From assembly GCA_028874175.1 (NCBI GenBank), contig JAPPLN010000069.1:64606-128605 (forward strand): 64,000 bases of DNA, given 5' to 3'. The position numbers and the translations under genes were made by a program. This DNA comes from Chloroflexota bacterium (GTDB lineage: Bacteria > Chloroflexota > UBA11872). A model generated the notes under the pieces. The model saw only the letters and a list, made by a program, of their open reading frames with translations, ran no database searches and was not told the origin of the DNA. Of the stretch, positions 8,294-17,088 are shown piece after piece (the stretch's first letter is position 1; each line of letters begins with the position of its first letter).

Positions 8294-9355
8294 ATGGCCA
8301 ACTATGAGGACTTGAAGAGCCGCATTGACCAAGGTGAAGTGGTCATTCTCGACGGGGCCATCGGGACTGAGCTTCAGGCCATGGGCGTGCCGATGCACCC
8401 GGCGGCCTGGTGCGGCCCGGGCAGCTACACGCACCCGGCAACGGTGCGGCAGATGCACGAGCGTTACATCAGAGCCGGCGCCGACATCGTCACCACCAAC
8501 ACGTTCAACACGTTGCGACCAGCGCTGGAGGCCTCCGGGTACAGCGAACTGGTTCGGGAAGTCAACGTGCGCGCCGTGGACGCGGCGCTGGAAGCCATAG
8601 CCCGAGCCGCTGTCGACAGGCCGATCAGCGTCGCCGGTTCCATCTCGTGCCGCACCCCCGTCCGCGACCGCAGAACCGGGACGCTTCTGGGCGGCACTGG
8701 CTACGGCTATGGCGCCAGCCTATCGGCGCCGGAGCTGAGGGCGTACGCCGAGGAACAAGCCAACATCCTGGCAGAGTCCGGTGTGGACTTTTTTCTGATC
8801 GAAAATCTGTGGGCCGACAACGAGTCCCGGGCGATTGCCGCCGAAGCAGCGAAGGCCACGGGACTACCGGTGTGGGTGGCGTTTACGGCCTCCATCGCAC
8901 CTGACGGGCACGCGGTCAGGATGAGCTTCGGTGACGAGCGCCACTACAGCGGCGGCCTGGGAATGCCGCTCTGGGAGGAAAGTTGGCGGCCGGTCGACGA
9001 CAACAAGAGCCTCGCCGAAGGCGTCAACGAAATCGCATCGGTGGGTCCCGACGTCCTCGGGGTGTTCCACAGCCGGATCGACGAGACGACGGCGGCGCTC
9101 CAGGTCGTGCTGGACGAGTGGTCCGGACCCGTCGTCGTCTATCCCGATGCTGGCAGAGAAGATTATCTTGCGACCTGGCAGGACAGCACCGTGAGCAACG
9201 AAGAGTCCGTGGAGGAGTTGACGCGGGAGGCCGCCGCCTGGGTCGACATGGGAGCCCAGGTCATCGGCACCTGCTGTGGATTCGGGCACGACTACACCAG
9301 GGCTCTGCGAGGCGCTCTGCCGGCCAGGACCTCATCCCCGCGAAAGGTCGCCTAG
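8294..9355 (+). CDS. homocysteine S-methyltransferase family protein
   Basis: The 353-residue protein opens with the family's DGAIGTELQ motif and continues as a TIM barrel. These enzymes move a methyl group from a donor such as betaine or S-methylmethionine to homocysteine, using zinc held by three cysteines. The C-terminal pair is present (GTCCGFG, about residue 322), but the first ligand, normally in GxNC, is replaced by GVFHSR at about residue 256, so zinc binding is altered or uses the histidine. It is followed by two flavin oxidoreductase genes that look like amine-demethylation enzymes, which suggests a methyl-donor catabolic role and not methionine synthesis. An AT-rich stretch (8237-8248) precedes it but I could not define a promoter. 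Confidence 0.85.
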   Translation: MANYEDLKSRIDQGEVVILDGAIGTELQAMGVPMHPAAWCGPGSYTHPATVRQMHERYIRAGADIVTTNTFNTLRPALEASGYSELVREVNVRAVDAALEAIARAAVDRPISVAGSISCRTPVRDRRTGTLLGGTGYGYGASLSAPELRAYAEEQANILAESGVDFFLIENLWADNESRAIAAEAAKATGLPVWVAFTASIAPDGHAVRMSFGDERHYSGGLGMPLWEESWRPVDDNKSLAEGVNEIASVGPDVLGVFHSRIDETTAALQVVLDEWSGPVVVYPDAGREDYLATWQDSTVSNEESVEELTREAAAWVDMGAQVIGTCCGFGHDYTRALRGALPARTSSPRKVA

Positions 9356-9416
9356 GCCGCACATGTCCATGCAAGTGTGAGGTAGAACTGCTCGAGTGTG
9401 AGCAGAGGGATCTGAC

Positions 9417-10949
9417 ATGGAGTCCAGACCGCTGGTGGTTGTCGGCGCGGGGGAGTCGGGGACTGCTGCCGCCATCGAGGCGGCCAGGGCCGGCGTGCAG
9501 GTCACGCTCATCGATGAGAACCCGATTCCAACGGCCATGGCCGGGCTGAATGTTCCGCAGTTCTTCGGCCGACGGTTCGTGAGTACGCTGGGAAACAAGG
9601 CCCAGATGCTGGAGCGGATGACCGCGGCCAACGATGCCCTGGCTGAGGCTGATGCTGCCGGCGTCGAGGTCCAGCTTGGAACGTGCGTCTGGGGCGCCTT
9701 TCGCAATTCCGATACCAGCCGAGTTCTTGAAGGTCCGCAACTCGGGCTCGCCGACCACGAGCGGTCGTGGCTGGTGAAGTACGACCGGCTGATCGTGGCA
9801 ACCGGCGCCAGGGACGTGGGCGTCGGCTTTGCCGGCTGGAATCTGGCGGGGGCCATGGGGGCCAACGGAGCGCACTCGCTCATACACCACTACCAGGCGT
9901 TGGCCTCGCGACGCATGGTGGTGTTGAGCACCGGCAATCTGGGTCTTCGCACGGCCGAGATGGCACTGGACCGCGGCATTGAGGTAGCCGCCGTCGTGGA
10001 CGTGTCCGGATCCGCACGCGGGGAAAGAGCCCTGACCGCGGCGCTGCGGGACAAGGGCGTCAAGCTTTACACCTCCCACACCGTCAGGGAGGCAGTCGGC
10101 CGAGACGGCGAGATCGAGTCTGTCGTGCTAGTCGAGATCGACGACAACTGCGAGCCGGTTGGCGGCACGGAAAAAGAGATCGTCGCCGACACCGTCTGCC
10201 TGGCGATTGGCCTGGCGCCCAACGTGGAGTTGCCCAGTCTGCTGGGCTGCGACCTCGCATTCGATCCCGAACTCGGGGGTTACGTGCCGGTCCACGACGA
10301 CTGGATGCGGACCAGCCTCGAAGACGTGTTCGTTGCCGGGGATGTTGCCGGCTTCCACGACGGAATGGTTCTCGACGCCGAGATTGCGCGAAACCAGGGC
10401 CGCCTGGCCGGGGTTGCCGCGGCCAAGTCGCTCGGCGCAATCGACACCCCGAAGGCGGTTGCCCGGCGCAATGATCTTAAAGCGACGGGAACCGATTCGA
10501 AACCGTACGACGCCTACTCTCACTGGAGGCGGTGGCTCCGGGCGCTGCTTAACGTCGGGGGACCTGATGTCTTCGCGTGTCCGTGCGAGGAAGTCACCCG
10601 TGCGGATCTCATCGACCTGCGGCCGCCGCGATTCCTGAACCGGCAAACGGAGCGAACGAGCCGTCCCAGCCTCAAAGCCCTGGCAAAGGATGCTCCGGTC
10701 AACCCGGACCAGGTCAAGCGCCTGACGCGGGCAGGAATGGGCCACTGTCAGGGACGGCTATGCCGAGAGCAGGTCGCGCTGCTGCTCGCGGACGCGTCGG
10801 GAACCGACGTCGCCGACATGCCCGTGATGTCCTACCGGCCACCCGTGCGGCCGCTCCCACTGCGGGTGATGTGGCCGCACGACGAGCCGGATCAGGTGCG
10901 CAACGAATGGGCCAAGTGGTTCAGCCCAACGCAACAGGTCCTGGGATAG
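9417..10949 (+). CDS. FAD-dependent oxidoreductase with BFD-like [2Fe-2S] domain
   Basis: The 510-residue protein starts with an FAD dinucleotide-binding motif (GAGESG, about residue 10), has the ATGARD motif and a second nucleotide-binding fold (about 160-200). It ends with a bacterioferritin-associated-ferredoxin-like domain whose four cysteines C388, C390, C444 and C449 should bind a [2Fe-2S] cluster. This architecture matches the alpha subunits of sarcosine, opine or hydrogen-cyanide synthase-type dehydrogenases. The next gene encodes a DAO-family protein that would be the matching catalytic subunit. Together they probably oxidise an N-methylated or secondary amine. The order with the preceding methyltransferase suggests betaine or dimethylglycine-type substrates, which is inference. 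Confidence 0.9.
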   Translation: MESRPLVVVGAGESGTAAAIEAARAGVQVTLIDENPIPTAMAGLNVPQFFGRRFVSTLGNKAQMLERMTAANDALAEADAAGVEVQLGTCVWGAFRNSDTSRVLEGPQLGLADHERSWLVKYDRLIVATGARDVGVGFAGWNLAGAMGANGAHSLIHHYQALASRRMVVLSTGNLGLRTAEMALDRGIEVAAVVDVSGSARGERALTAALRDKGVKLYTSHTVREAVGRDGEIESVVLVEIDDNCEPVGGTEKEIVADTVCLAIGLAPNVELPSLLGCDLAFDPELGGYVPVHDDWMRTSLEDVFVAGDVAGFHDGMVLDAEIARNQGRLAGVAAAKSLGAIDTPKAVARRNDLKATGTDSKPYDAYSHWRRWLRALLNVGGPDVFACPCEEVTRADLIDLRPPRFLNRQTERTSRPSLKALAKDAPVNPDQVKRLTRAGMGHCQGRLCREQVALLLADASGTDVADMPVMSYRPPVRPLPLRVMWPHDEPDQVRNEWAKWFSPTQQVLG

Positions 10950-10983
10950 GGGAGACCGATGTCCGGACGCGCGCAGTGAAGAC

Positions 10984-12150
10984 ATGTCCGTAGACCGCGC
11001 AGACGTTGTCGTCATTGGGGCTGGAGTTTCCGGCCTGAGTTCAGCCTATTTTCTGGCCAAGGCGGGCAAGGATGTCCTGGTCGTCGACAAAGGGATCGTC
11101 GGGGGCGAAGCCTCCGGACGCAACGGCGGGATGGTCAGCGAGCGGGTTGACGAGCCGCTGCTGATCCCGCTGGCCGTGGAAGCCACGGAGCTATGGACGA
11201 CGCTGGACGAGGAGTTGGGCCATCCCACCGAGTTCACGCAGGAGGGCCGGCTCCAGGTTGCCGTGACGGAAGCGGAGATGGGCGACCTCCTGGCGGAGCG
11301 GGACGTGGCGTTGCGTCACGGCATCGACGTGGCGCTGGTTGAGCCGCCGGAGATACGGGACATGATTCCCGGAATCACGGAGCGGACGCTCGGAGGGCTT
11401 TTCTTTGCTAACGGCGGTCACGCCAACACCCAGCTCACGGTGCAGGCGTACGCGTGGGCGCTTCAAGACCTGGGAGGCAGGCTCTACCAGAACACGACGG
11501 TCACCGGCCTTCGGATCGTCGACGGCAGGGTCGCGTCCGTCGAGACCACCGCCGGCGACTTCGCGGCCGAGTTCGTGATCGGCGCGGCCGGGCCACAGAC
11601 CGGGCTGCTGGCGGAGCTGGTGGGCGCCAACGTACCCGTGGCGCCGGCACGGGTTGAGATCCTGGCGACCGCCCCGGTGGAGCTGCGCTTCCCGATCGCC
11701 CTGGTGGGGAACGGGCTCTACGGACACCAAGCCGTCCGGGGAAACCTGATCTTTGGCGGCGGGGCCCATGAGTGGGCGGACGTGGAACTGACCGCCAGTC
11801 CCGGCAAGCCCAATACGCCGCTCATCAGGAATATCGCCAGGCGGCTGGCTGAGCTGCTTCCGGGAATGGCGGATGTTCCGGTCATCCGAAGCTGGGCGGG
11901 GGTGGTGGAACAGGCGCCCGACTATCGGCCGATCATCGACATCCTGGAGTGCCCGAGCAACTACGTGGTGGTCACGGCGTCGGCCCACGGTTTCGGAATC
12001 TCTCCGGCCACGGGCAAAGTCGTGAGCGAACTGGTGCTCCATGGCGAGTCGAGCATCGACATCCGGGGCCTGGGGCTGGACCGGTTTTCGGGTGTAGGGC
12101 GTGGCTGGCGCGAGGAGCGCGGTTGGAGCCCGGTTCCCCAGCGAGCCTGA
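10984..12150 (+). CDS. DAO-family FAD-dependent amine or amino-acid oxidase
   Basis: This 388-residue flavoprotein begins with VVVIGAGVSGLSSAYFLAKA, the classic FAD-binding motif, and has the D-amino-acid oxidase/glycine oxidase layout through to a C-terminal HGFGISPATG motif that contacts the flavin. It lies 34 bases after the FAD/[2Fe-2S] gene. Pairs of this kind form heteromeric dehydrogenases such as opine oxidase OoxAB or HcnBC, where the DAO subunit oxidises the substrate. I expect a cytoplasmic or membrane-associated amine dehydrogenase. The exact substrate cannot be read from the sequence. Confidence 0.9.
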   Translation: MSVDRADVVVIGAGVSGLSSAYFLAKAGKDVLVVDKGIVGGEASGRNGGMVSERVDEPLLIPLAVEATELWTTLDEELGHPTEFTQEGRLQVAVTEAEMGDLLAERDVALRHGIDVALVEPPEIRDMIPGITERTLGGLFFANGGHANTQLTVQAYAWALQDLGGRLYQNTTVTGLRIVDGRVASVETTAGDFAAEFVIGAAGPQTGLLAELVGANVPVAPARVEILATAPVELRFPIALVGNGLYGHQAVRGNLIFGGGAHEWADVELTASPGKPNTPLIRNIARRLAELLPGMADVPVIRSWAGVVEQAPDYRPIIDILECPSNYVVVTASAHGFGISPATGKVVSELVLHGESSIDIRGLGLDRFSGVGRGWREERGWSPVPQRA

Positions 12151-12192
12151 GGTCGCTGCCGCTACAGGGGATCCGGACGCGTTGCTCGACAG

Positions 12193-12269
12193 TGGTGGGC
12201 GCGAGGGGACTCGAACCTCTGACCTCCACGATGTCAACGTGGCGCTCTAACCAGCTGAGCTACGCGCCC
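12193..12269 (-). tRNA. tRNA-Val, anticodon GAC
   Basis: On the minus strand a full cloverleaf can be folded, with a 7-bp acceptor stem (GGGCGCG with CGCGCCC), the GCTCAGCTGGTTAGAGC D arm, an anticodon arm CCACG-TTGACAT-CGTGG and a normal GGTTCGAGTCC T arm. The anticodon GAC is at 12235-12233. Discriminator A and the CCA end are encoded (12196-12193). It lies between the DAO gene and the PLP-enzyme gene, opposite to both. Confidence 0.97.
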
Positions 12270-12450
12270 AAAGGTTCGGAGGTCAGACTGTAGGCGGCCA
12301 CCGGCCAGGATTCAACCCCGCAGAGCCTCGGGTGCGCCCAGACGGTCTCGCAAGCGGCGATGCTCGGTGAATGGTCCGAGCCCTCAGGCGGTAGGCTTCG
12401 GCTGGACGAGGATTCAACCGGCCGCGACGGACGCGGGAAGGAGTTCGGCA

Positions 12451-13494
12451 ATGGCTCAAGCGCCGACCGTCTACGCCGCGGCCGATCTGCGGCGCCGCCT
12501 GGATGCGCTGCCTCGCTTTCACCTGACCGAGCTGCCGACGCCGCTGCTGGAACTGCCGAATCTGACGCGGCACCTGGGCGGGCCGCGGCTGCTGATGAAG
12601 CGCGACGACCTGACCCAGCACGGGCTGGGCGGCAATAAGAACCGCAAGTTTCAGTTCGAAGTCGGCGCGGCTCTCCAGCAAGGCTGCGACGTGCTCTTGT
12701 GGGGCGGCGGGGTGATGCAGTCCAACCACGCGCGCCAGTGCGCCGCCGCCGCTCGACGCGCGGGCATGGACGTAGTGCTGGTGCTGAACGAGGGGCCGCA
12801 CGGCGATGAACTGCAGGGCAATCGGCTCCTGCTCGACATCCTGGGCGCCGACGTACGATCCACGGGTCGCGACGGGATGTTCGGCCACGAGGCCGACTTG
12901 GCGGCTACGGCGGATGAGTTGCGCGCGGCCGGGCGCAAGCCCTACGTGATCGACTACGGCCCGCTGACTTCGATTGGGTACGTGGAGTGCGTGTTGGAGA
13001 TCCACGAGCAGTCACAGGCTCTGGGCGCCGACGTCACGCATCTGTACGTGGCCTCGGGCGGCGGCACTCAGGCTGGGTTGGAGCTTGGCAACCGTGCGCT
13101 GGGCGCCGGCTACGCCATTCGCGGATTCAGCCCGCTCGTCGTGGACGGCGGCCGCACCGCCCAACAGGCGGCGATGGCCAACGCCACCGCGGAACTCCTG
13201 GGGCTGGACGTGCGCGTGCGTGCCGAGGACATCTGGAACTCGCAGGCATTCGTTGGCCCCGCCTACGCCGAAGCTACGCCGGAGGGGCTGGATGCCATTC
13301 GGCTGGTCGCCGAGACCGAAGGGATCTTTCTGGAGCCCGTGTATACGGGCAAGGCGTTTGCCGCCCTGCTGGACGACGTCCGGCGCCGTGACCTGACGGA
13401 GCGGGACACCGTGGTGTTTCTGCACACCGGTGGGACGCCGCTGATCTTTGCCTACGCCCACGAACTCGGTGAATCGTCGCAGCCAACCGGGTAG
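12451..13494 (+). CDS. PLP-dependent D-cysteine desulfhydrase / ACC deaminase family enzyme
   Basis: The 347-residue protein belongs to the fold-II PLP family that includes D-cysteine desulfhydrase and 1-aminocyclopropane-1-carboxylate deaminase. The cofactor lysine is K63 in GGNKNRKFQ, and a glycine-rich phosphate-binding loop (ASGGGTQAG) follows at about residue 210. Family members release ammonia and pyruvate or 2-oxobutyrate from their substrate. I cannot choose between the two activities. The ATG at 12451 is chosen because GGAAGGAG lies 7 bases upstream. An in-frame ATG at 12367 would add 28 non-conserved residues. Confidence 0.88.
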   Translation: MAQAPTVYAAADLRRRLDALPRFHLTELPTPLLELPNLTRHLGGPRLLMKRDDLTQHGLGGNKNRKFQFEVGAALQQGCDVLLWGGGVMQSNHARQCAAAARRAGMDVVLVLNEGPHGDELQGNRLLLDILGADVRSTGRDGMFGHEADLAATADELRAAGRKPYVIDYGPLTSIGYVECVLEIHEQSQALGADVTHLYVASGGGTQAGLELGNRALGAGYAIRGFSPLVVDGGRTAQQAAMANATAELLGLDVRVRAEDIWNSQAFVGPAYAEATPEGLDAIRLVAETEGIFLEPVYTGKAFAALLDDVRRRDLTERDTVVFLHTGGTPLIFAYAHELGESSQPTG

Positions 13495-13523
13495 GCTGCG
13501 GCAGCGTGGGAGGGAGTGTTGAC

Positions 13524-13688
13524 ATGCGAAGAGCCATCAGAACTCATTCATTGCGCCGCGTGGCCGGCATGCTCGCCGCCGTTGTGCTTATCGTCGCGAT
13601 TGCCGTGGCTTCCGGCTGCGGTCAGGAACGAAGCGGAAGCTTCAAGCTCAATCCGAGCAAGGCCTCGTCGGCCGGTATCGGCTTTTAG
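13524..13688 (+). CDS. very small lipoprotein, 54 aa
   Basis: A purine-rich GGAGGGAG tract (13509-13516) lies seven bases before the ATG. The product has an arginine-rich start, a hydrophobic core (about residues 15-34) and ends the signal with ASGC, a good lipobox. Only about 19 residues remain in the mature form, Ser/Lys-rich with no other cysteine, so it would be a lipid-anchored peptide. It stands just before a glycosyltransferase gene. No family was recognised, and the function is unknown. Confidence 0.55.
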   Translation: MRRAIRTHSLRRVAGMLAAVVLIVAIAVASGCGQERSGSFKLNPSKASSAGIGF

Positions 13689-13767
13689 GGACGGCCGTGA
13701 TATTCGCGGCGCCCGCGGGCGACGCACGTAGCGTCTTCGCTTTCTCAGCCCATTCGCAGGCGGACGC

Positions 13768-14877
13768 ATGACCCTGGCCGAAACCAATGGGGTGACGAAC
13801 CCCGTGGCGCGCGTCGTGTTTTTCTGGAGCGCGACCACGCTGAACTGGCGGCTGGACGGGTCGAACCCGTACGCCGGTTTGCTGGCCGAAGCGCTGGCCG
13901 AGCATCGCGTGCGGGTTGAGGTTCGGCGGTCGGGCAACCTCGGCTTCGTCTGGAAGTTCCCGCGTCCCTTCGACATCGTCCATTTCAACTGGAACCCGAC
14001 CTTCTACGAGCACCCCAACCCGCTGTTGGCCGTGCTGCGCCTGCTGGCGTTTGCGGCCATGCTGCTCGTGGCGCGGCTGCGTGGACTCCGCATCGTCTGG
14101 ACTATGCACAACGTGGTTCCGCATGAGCAGATCCGTGCTTCCCACGGGGAAGTGGCGCGTCGAGTGGTCACCACGCTGGCCAACGCCGTGATCTGTCACT
14201 GCGAGTACGCGAAGTCGGTGCTGGGGCGTCGCTTTGGCCGGCGCTGGGGCGTGCACGTGATTCCGCACGGGTCGTTTGCCGACGCCTATCCACGCGAAGC
14301 CACGCGCGCGGAGGCGCGGCGGTCATTCGACATTCCAGACGACGCCTTCGTCTACGGGTTCTTCGGGAACATTCGGGCGTACAAGGGCGTCGAGCAACTG
14401 ATCGAGGAGTTCGGATCATTGGAGGGCGACAGACTGCGCCTTCTGATCGCCGGTGCGCTGCATCCGAACTATCACGGACCGCTGCATACGACCGAGATTG
14501 CGGACGAGCGAGTGATTGCGCACTTGCGGCACATCGCAGACGAGGAAGTGCAATTGGTTATGGCAGCGGTCGATGTGCTAGTGCTGCCGTTCCTGGACAC
14601 GCTGACCTCGGGCTCGGCGATCCTGGCGCTGGGCCACGGCACGCCGCTGGTGCTGCCGCGCCGGGGCTGTTTGCCGGAGTTGGTCGGCGACGGTGCGGCT
14701 GCGGTGCTGTATGACCCCGACGATCCCGGTGCGCTGCGCCAGGCGCTGCTCGACGCGCAGGCCCTGGACCCCGAAGCCTCCGTTCGCGCGGCGGGAGACG
14801 TGGACGCGGGACTGAATTGGGCGGGAATCGCCCGGAAGACGATGGCCGCCTACGGCCTGGATGGGAGTTCAGTGTGA
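13768..14877 (+). CDS. glycosyltransferase, GT4-like
   Basis: The 369-residue protein has a GT-B layout. The N-terminal half contains FDIVHFNWNP and the acceptor-side WTMHNVVPHE segment, preceded by a hydrophobic stretch at about residues 88-108 that may associate with the membrane. The C-terminal half contains GFFGNIRAYKG and the nucleotide-sugar-binding region ending PRRGCLPELVGDGAAAVLYD. Such enzymes transfer a sugar from a nucleotide donor to a glycan or lipid. The stop overlaps the heparinase-like gene's GTG by four bases, so the two products are probably made together. Confidence 0.85.
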   Translation: MTLAETNGVTNPVARVVFFWSATTLNWRLDGSNPYAGLLAEALAEHRVRVEVRRSGNLGFVWKFPRPFDIVHFNWNPTFYEHPNPLLAVLRLLAFAAMLLVARLRGLRIVWTMHNVVPHEQIRASHGEVARRVVTTLANAVICHCEYAKSVLGRRFGRRWGVHVIPHGSFADAYPREATRAEARRSFDIPDDAFVYGFFGNIRAYKGVEQLIEEFGSLEGDRLRLLIAGALHPNYHGPLHTTEIADERVIAHLRHIADEEVQLVMAAVDVLVLPFLDTLTSGSAILALGHGTPLVLPRRGCLPELVGDGAAAVLYDPDDPGALRQALLDAQALDPEASVRAAGDVDAGLNWAGIARKTMAAYGLDGSSV

Positions 14878-16907
14878 CCGGATGGGAACTGGGACTGCCG
14901 GCGGGACCGTTGGAACGGGCGCTGGCCCGGCACGAATCGCCGGCCTTTGCCGAGGCCATGCAGGACCTGCGCGACGAAGCGGCAGCGGCGCTGGAAAGTC
15001 CGTTGCGGCCCGTGGCCCGCAACGGCGGCTACTACCACTCGTATTTCTGCCCGGACGATGCGGCCGAACTGATCTTCGATGAGCACACGCCAACCCAGCA
15101 CAAGTGCCCCGTGTGCGGCCGCGTCTGGACGGGCCAGCCCTTTGACGACTCCTGGCTTTGGACGGCCAATCGCCGGATGGCCCAACGCGCCTACCGGCTG
15201 GCGCTGCTATGGCGATTGGAAGGGAATCGCGAGCACCTGGACGCGGCGCGCCAGATTCTCACCGAGTACGCCGCCATCTATCCCGACGTCCACAGCCCGC
15301 GCAACGATCCGAGCGTAGGCAAGATCACCTATTCCGCGCTTGACGAGTCGGTCTGGGCCATTCCCATTGCCTGGGCCTGCCACTGGATCTGGCCGGGCGT
15401 GGTTGACGACCGCGACCAGCTGCGCACTCGGCTGCTGGAGCCGGCGGCCGCGCACATTGAGTCACAGCGCACGCCGCGCATCCACAACTATGAAAACTGG
15501 CTCAACGCGGCGCTGGCTACGCTGGGAACCGCCTTGGGCGACGAGGCGCTGGTCCGAACGGTCATTGACGACACCTACGGACTGACCGATCAACTCGCCC
15601 GTGGTGTGCTGGACGACGGTCACTGGTACGAGGGCGCTTCCAGCTACCACTACTACACGCTCGGGGCGGTGCTCTATCTCGCGCAGGCGCGCGAGGGACT
15701 GTCGGGCGACCCGGTAGGCAATCCGACGATGCGTCGGATGTTCGAGGCGCCGCTGCGGATCGCCTATCCGGACGACTACGTGCCGGCGATCAATGACTGC
15801 TGGTACCACTCGCGCGTCACGGACGAGGTGGGGCACGGCATTCCGAACGGCCCCGGCTTTTATGAAATCGCCGCCGGCACATACGGCGCGCCCGAGTTTG
15901 AGGCGGTGCTGACGCGCGCCTACGGCTCCATGCCGAGATCGAACGTGGAATCCCTTCTGTACGGGCCGGACGAAGTATCGGAGGAGGCGGCGCCGCCGCT
16001 GGTCGAAAGCAACGAGTCGGCGAGCGGATTTGCTGTCTTGCGCCCGCAGCTTCCGGTGGGTTCTCAGGGCGAATTGCTGCTCAAGTACGGGCCGCACGGC
16101 GGCGGGCACGGGCACGCCGACAAGCTGGCGCTCAGCATTTACGGCGGCGGCCGGCGTTGGGGGGCCGATCTGGGCACGCCGGGCTACGGGATCGCTATCA
16201 ATGACTCGTGGTATCGCCATACGCTGAGCCATTCCACGATTCTGCTGGAGGGCGAAGCGCAGCCGCCGGCAACCGGCGAAGCGCTGCGGTATCGGCCCTT
16301 GGGCGGCAACGACTTCGGTATCGCTGATGCCCAGGTGCACTGGGAGCAAGGACCGTACGCCGCCGTCTACGCACGCCGCGTCGTGCTGACGCGCGACGGC
16401 TACTTCATTGTGCTGACCCGTGTGGAGGCGCCTGTGGCTCGTCGGGCACATATCGTGTTTCATCACGAGGGCGAGATTTCGGGATGGCCTTGTGGCGACG
16501 CGAGTGCGGCGGACCTTCCTGACAACGAGTCATACGTCCACCTCAGCGACGCGCAGGGCTGGACGGCCGAGCAGGGCGCCACAGTCCGGCTGGACGTTCC
16601 GGTGGCTGGGGGGGGCTCGGCGACCTTGATCGCCGCCGTCGCGCCGCTCGCTGGCGCGCGCCTGATTACAGCGCGCTCGCCGGGCAATCCGGCCAGCGAC
16701 CTGCGCAGCACGCTCATTTCCGAAGTCAGCGGCGAAGCTTTCTGGAGTGCCGCCGCATTTGTCTACGGCGACGACGCCGAGATCGAATGGGGTTCGACAA
16801 CGGCCGACGGGCCGCCGGTCCTGGCCGTGCGGCGCAACGGCCAGGACGACACGTGGTCGTTCACGCGGATTGGTGACGCAAGCTTCAACTATCCGCTGGA
16901 CGGCTGA
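14874..16907 (+). CDS. heparinase II/III family polysaccharide lyase-like protein
   Basis: Using the GTG at 14874, which overlaps the previous stop as GTGA, the protein has 677 residues. An alpha/alpha toroid occupies the first half, with HNYENW at residues 204-209. A cysteine motif HKCPVCG near residue 80, with another Cys about 30 residues before it, may bind zinc. The second half is beta-sandwich and carries H408, H412, H414 and D416 in a HGGGHGHAD segment typical of these lyases. They cleave uronic-acid polysaccharides by beta-elimination. There is no clear signal peptide, so it may act in the cytoplasm on imported oligosaccharides, in line with the ABC permeases that follow. Confidence 0.88.
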   Translation: MTGWELGLPAGPLERALARHESPAFAEAMQDLRDEAAAALESPLRPVARNGGYYHSYFCPDDAAELIFDEHTPTQHKCPVCGRVWTGQPFDDSWLWTANRRMAQRAYRLALLWRLEGNREHLDAARQILTEYAAIYPDVHSPRNDPSVGKITYSALDESVWAIPIAWACHWIWPGVVDDRDQLRTRLLEPAAAHIESQRTPRIHNYENWLNAALATLGTALGDEALVRTVIDDTYGLTDQLARGVLDDGHWYEGASSYHYYTLGAVLYLAQAREGLSGDPVGNPTMRRMFEAPLRIAYPDDYVPAINDCWYHSRVTDEVGHGIPNGPGFYEIAAGTYGAPEFEAVLTRAYGSMPRSNVESLLYGPDEVSEEAAPPLVESNESASGFAVLRPQLPVGSQGELLLKYGPHGGGHGHADKLALSIYGGGRRWGADLGTPGYGIAINDSWYRHTLSHSTILLEGEAQPPATGEALRYRPLGGNDFGIADAQVHWEQGPYAAVYARRVVLTRDGYFIVLTRVEAPVARRAHIVFHHEGEISGWPCGDASAADLPDNESYVHLSDAQGWTAEQGATVRLDVPVAGGGSATLIAAVAPLAGARLITARSPGNPASDLRSTLISEVSGEAFWSAAAFVYGDDAEIEWGSTTADGPPVLAVRRNGQDDTWSFTRIGDASFNYPLDG

Positions 16908-16967
16908 GACTCCGGCGATTCCCTAATGTCCGCCGCGCGCGCGCGCCGGTAGAATTCGCGCACATCG

Positions 16968-16997
16968 TATTGACGTGCCTGCCGTGGTGGCTGTACG
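16968..16997 (+). promoter_or_regulatory. possible promoter for the ABC permease genes
   Basis: A TTGACG box (16968-16973) and a weak TACGGT box (16992-16997) are separated by 18 bases and lie about 90 bases before the permease ATG. The -35 is good and the -10 is poor. Confidence 0.35.
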
Positions 16998-17088
16998 GTC
17001 CGCCACCGCTTTGGCGGGCGTCGTTAATTGGGGGCCGAGCGGCCTTTGACGAAAACGGGGCCTGACGCTCGGATTTGAAGGAGGTGCG

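Noticed and set aside
12367-12450. Upstream ATG adding 28 residues to the PLP enzyme
   Set aside because: The extension is not conserved in type and has no ribosome-binding site, whereas the ATG at 12451 has GGAAGGAG.
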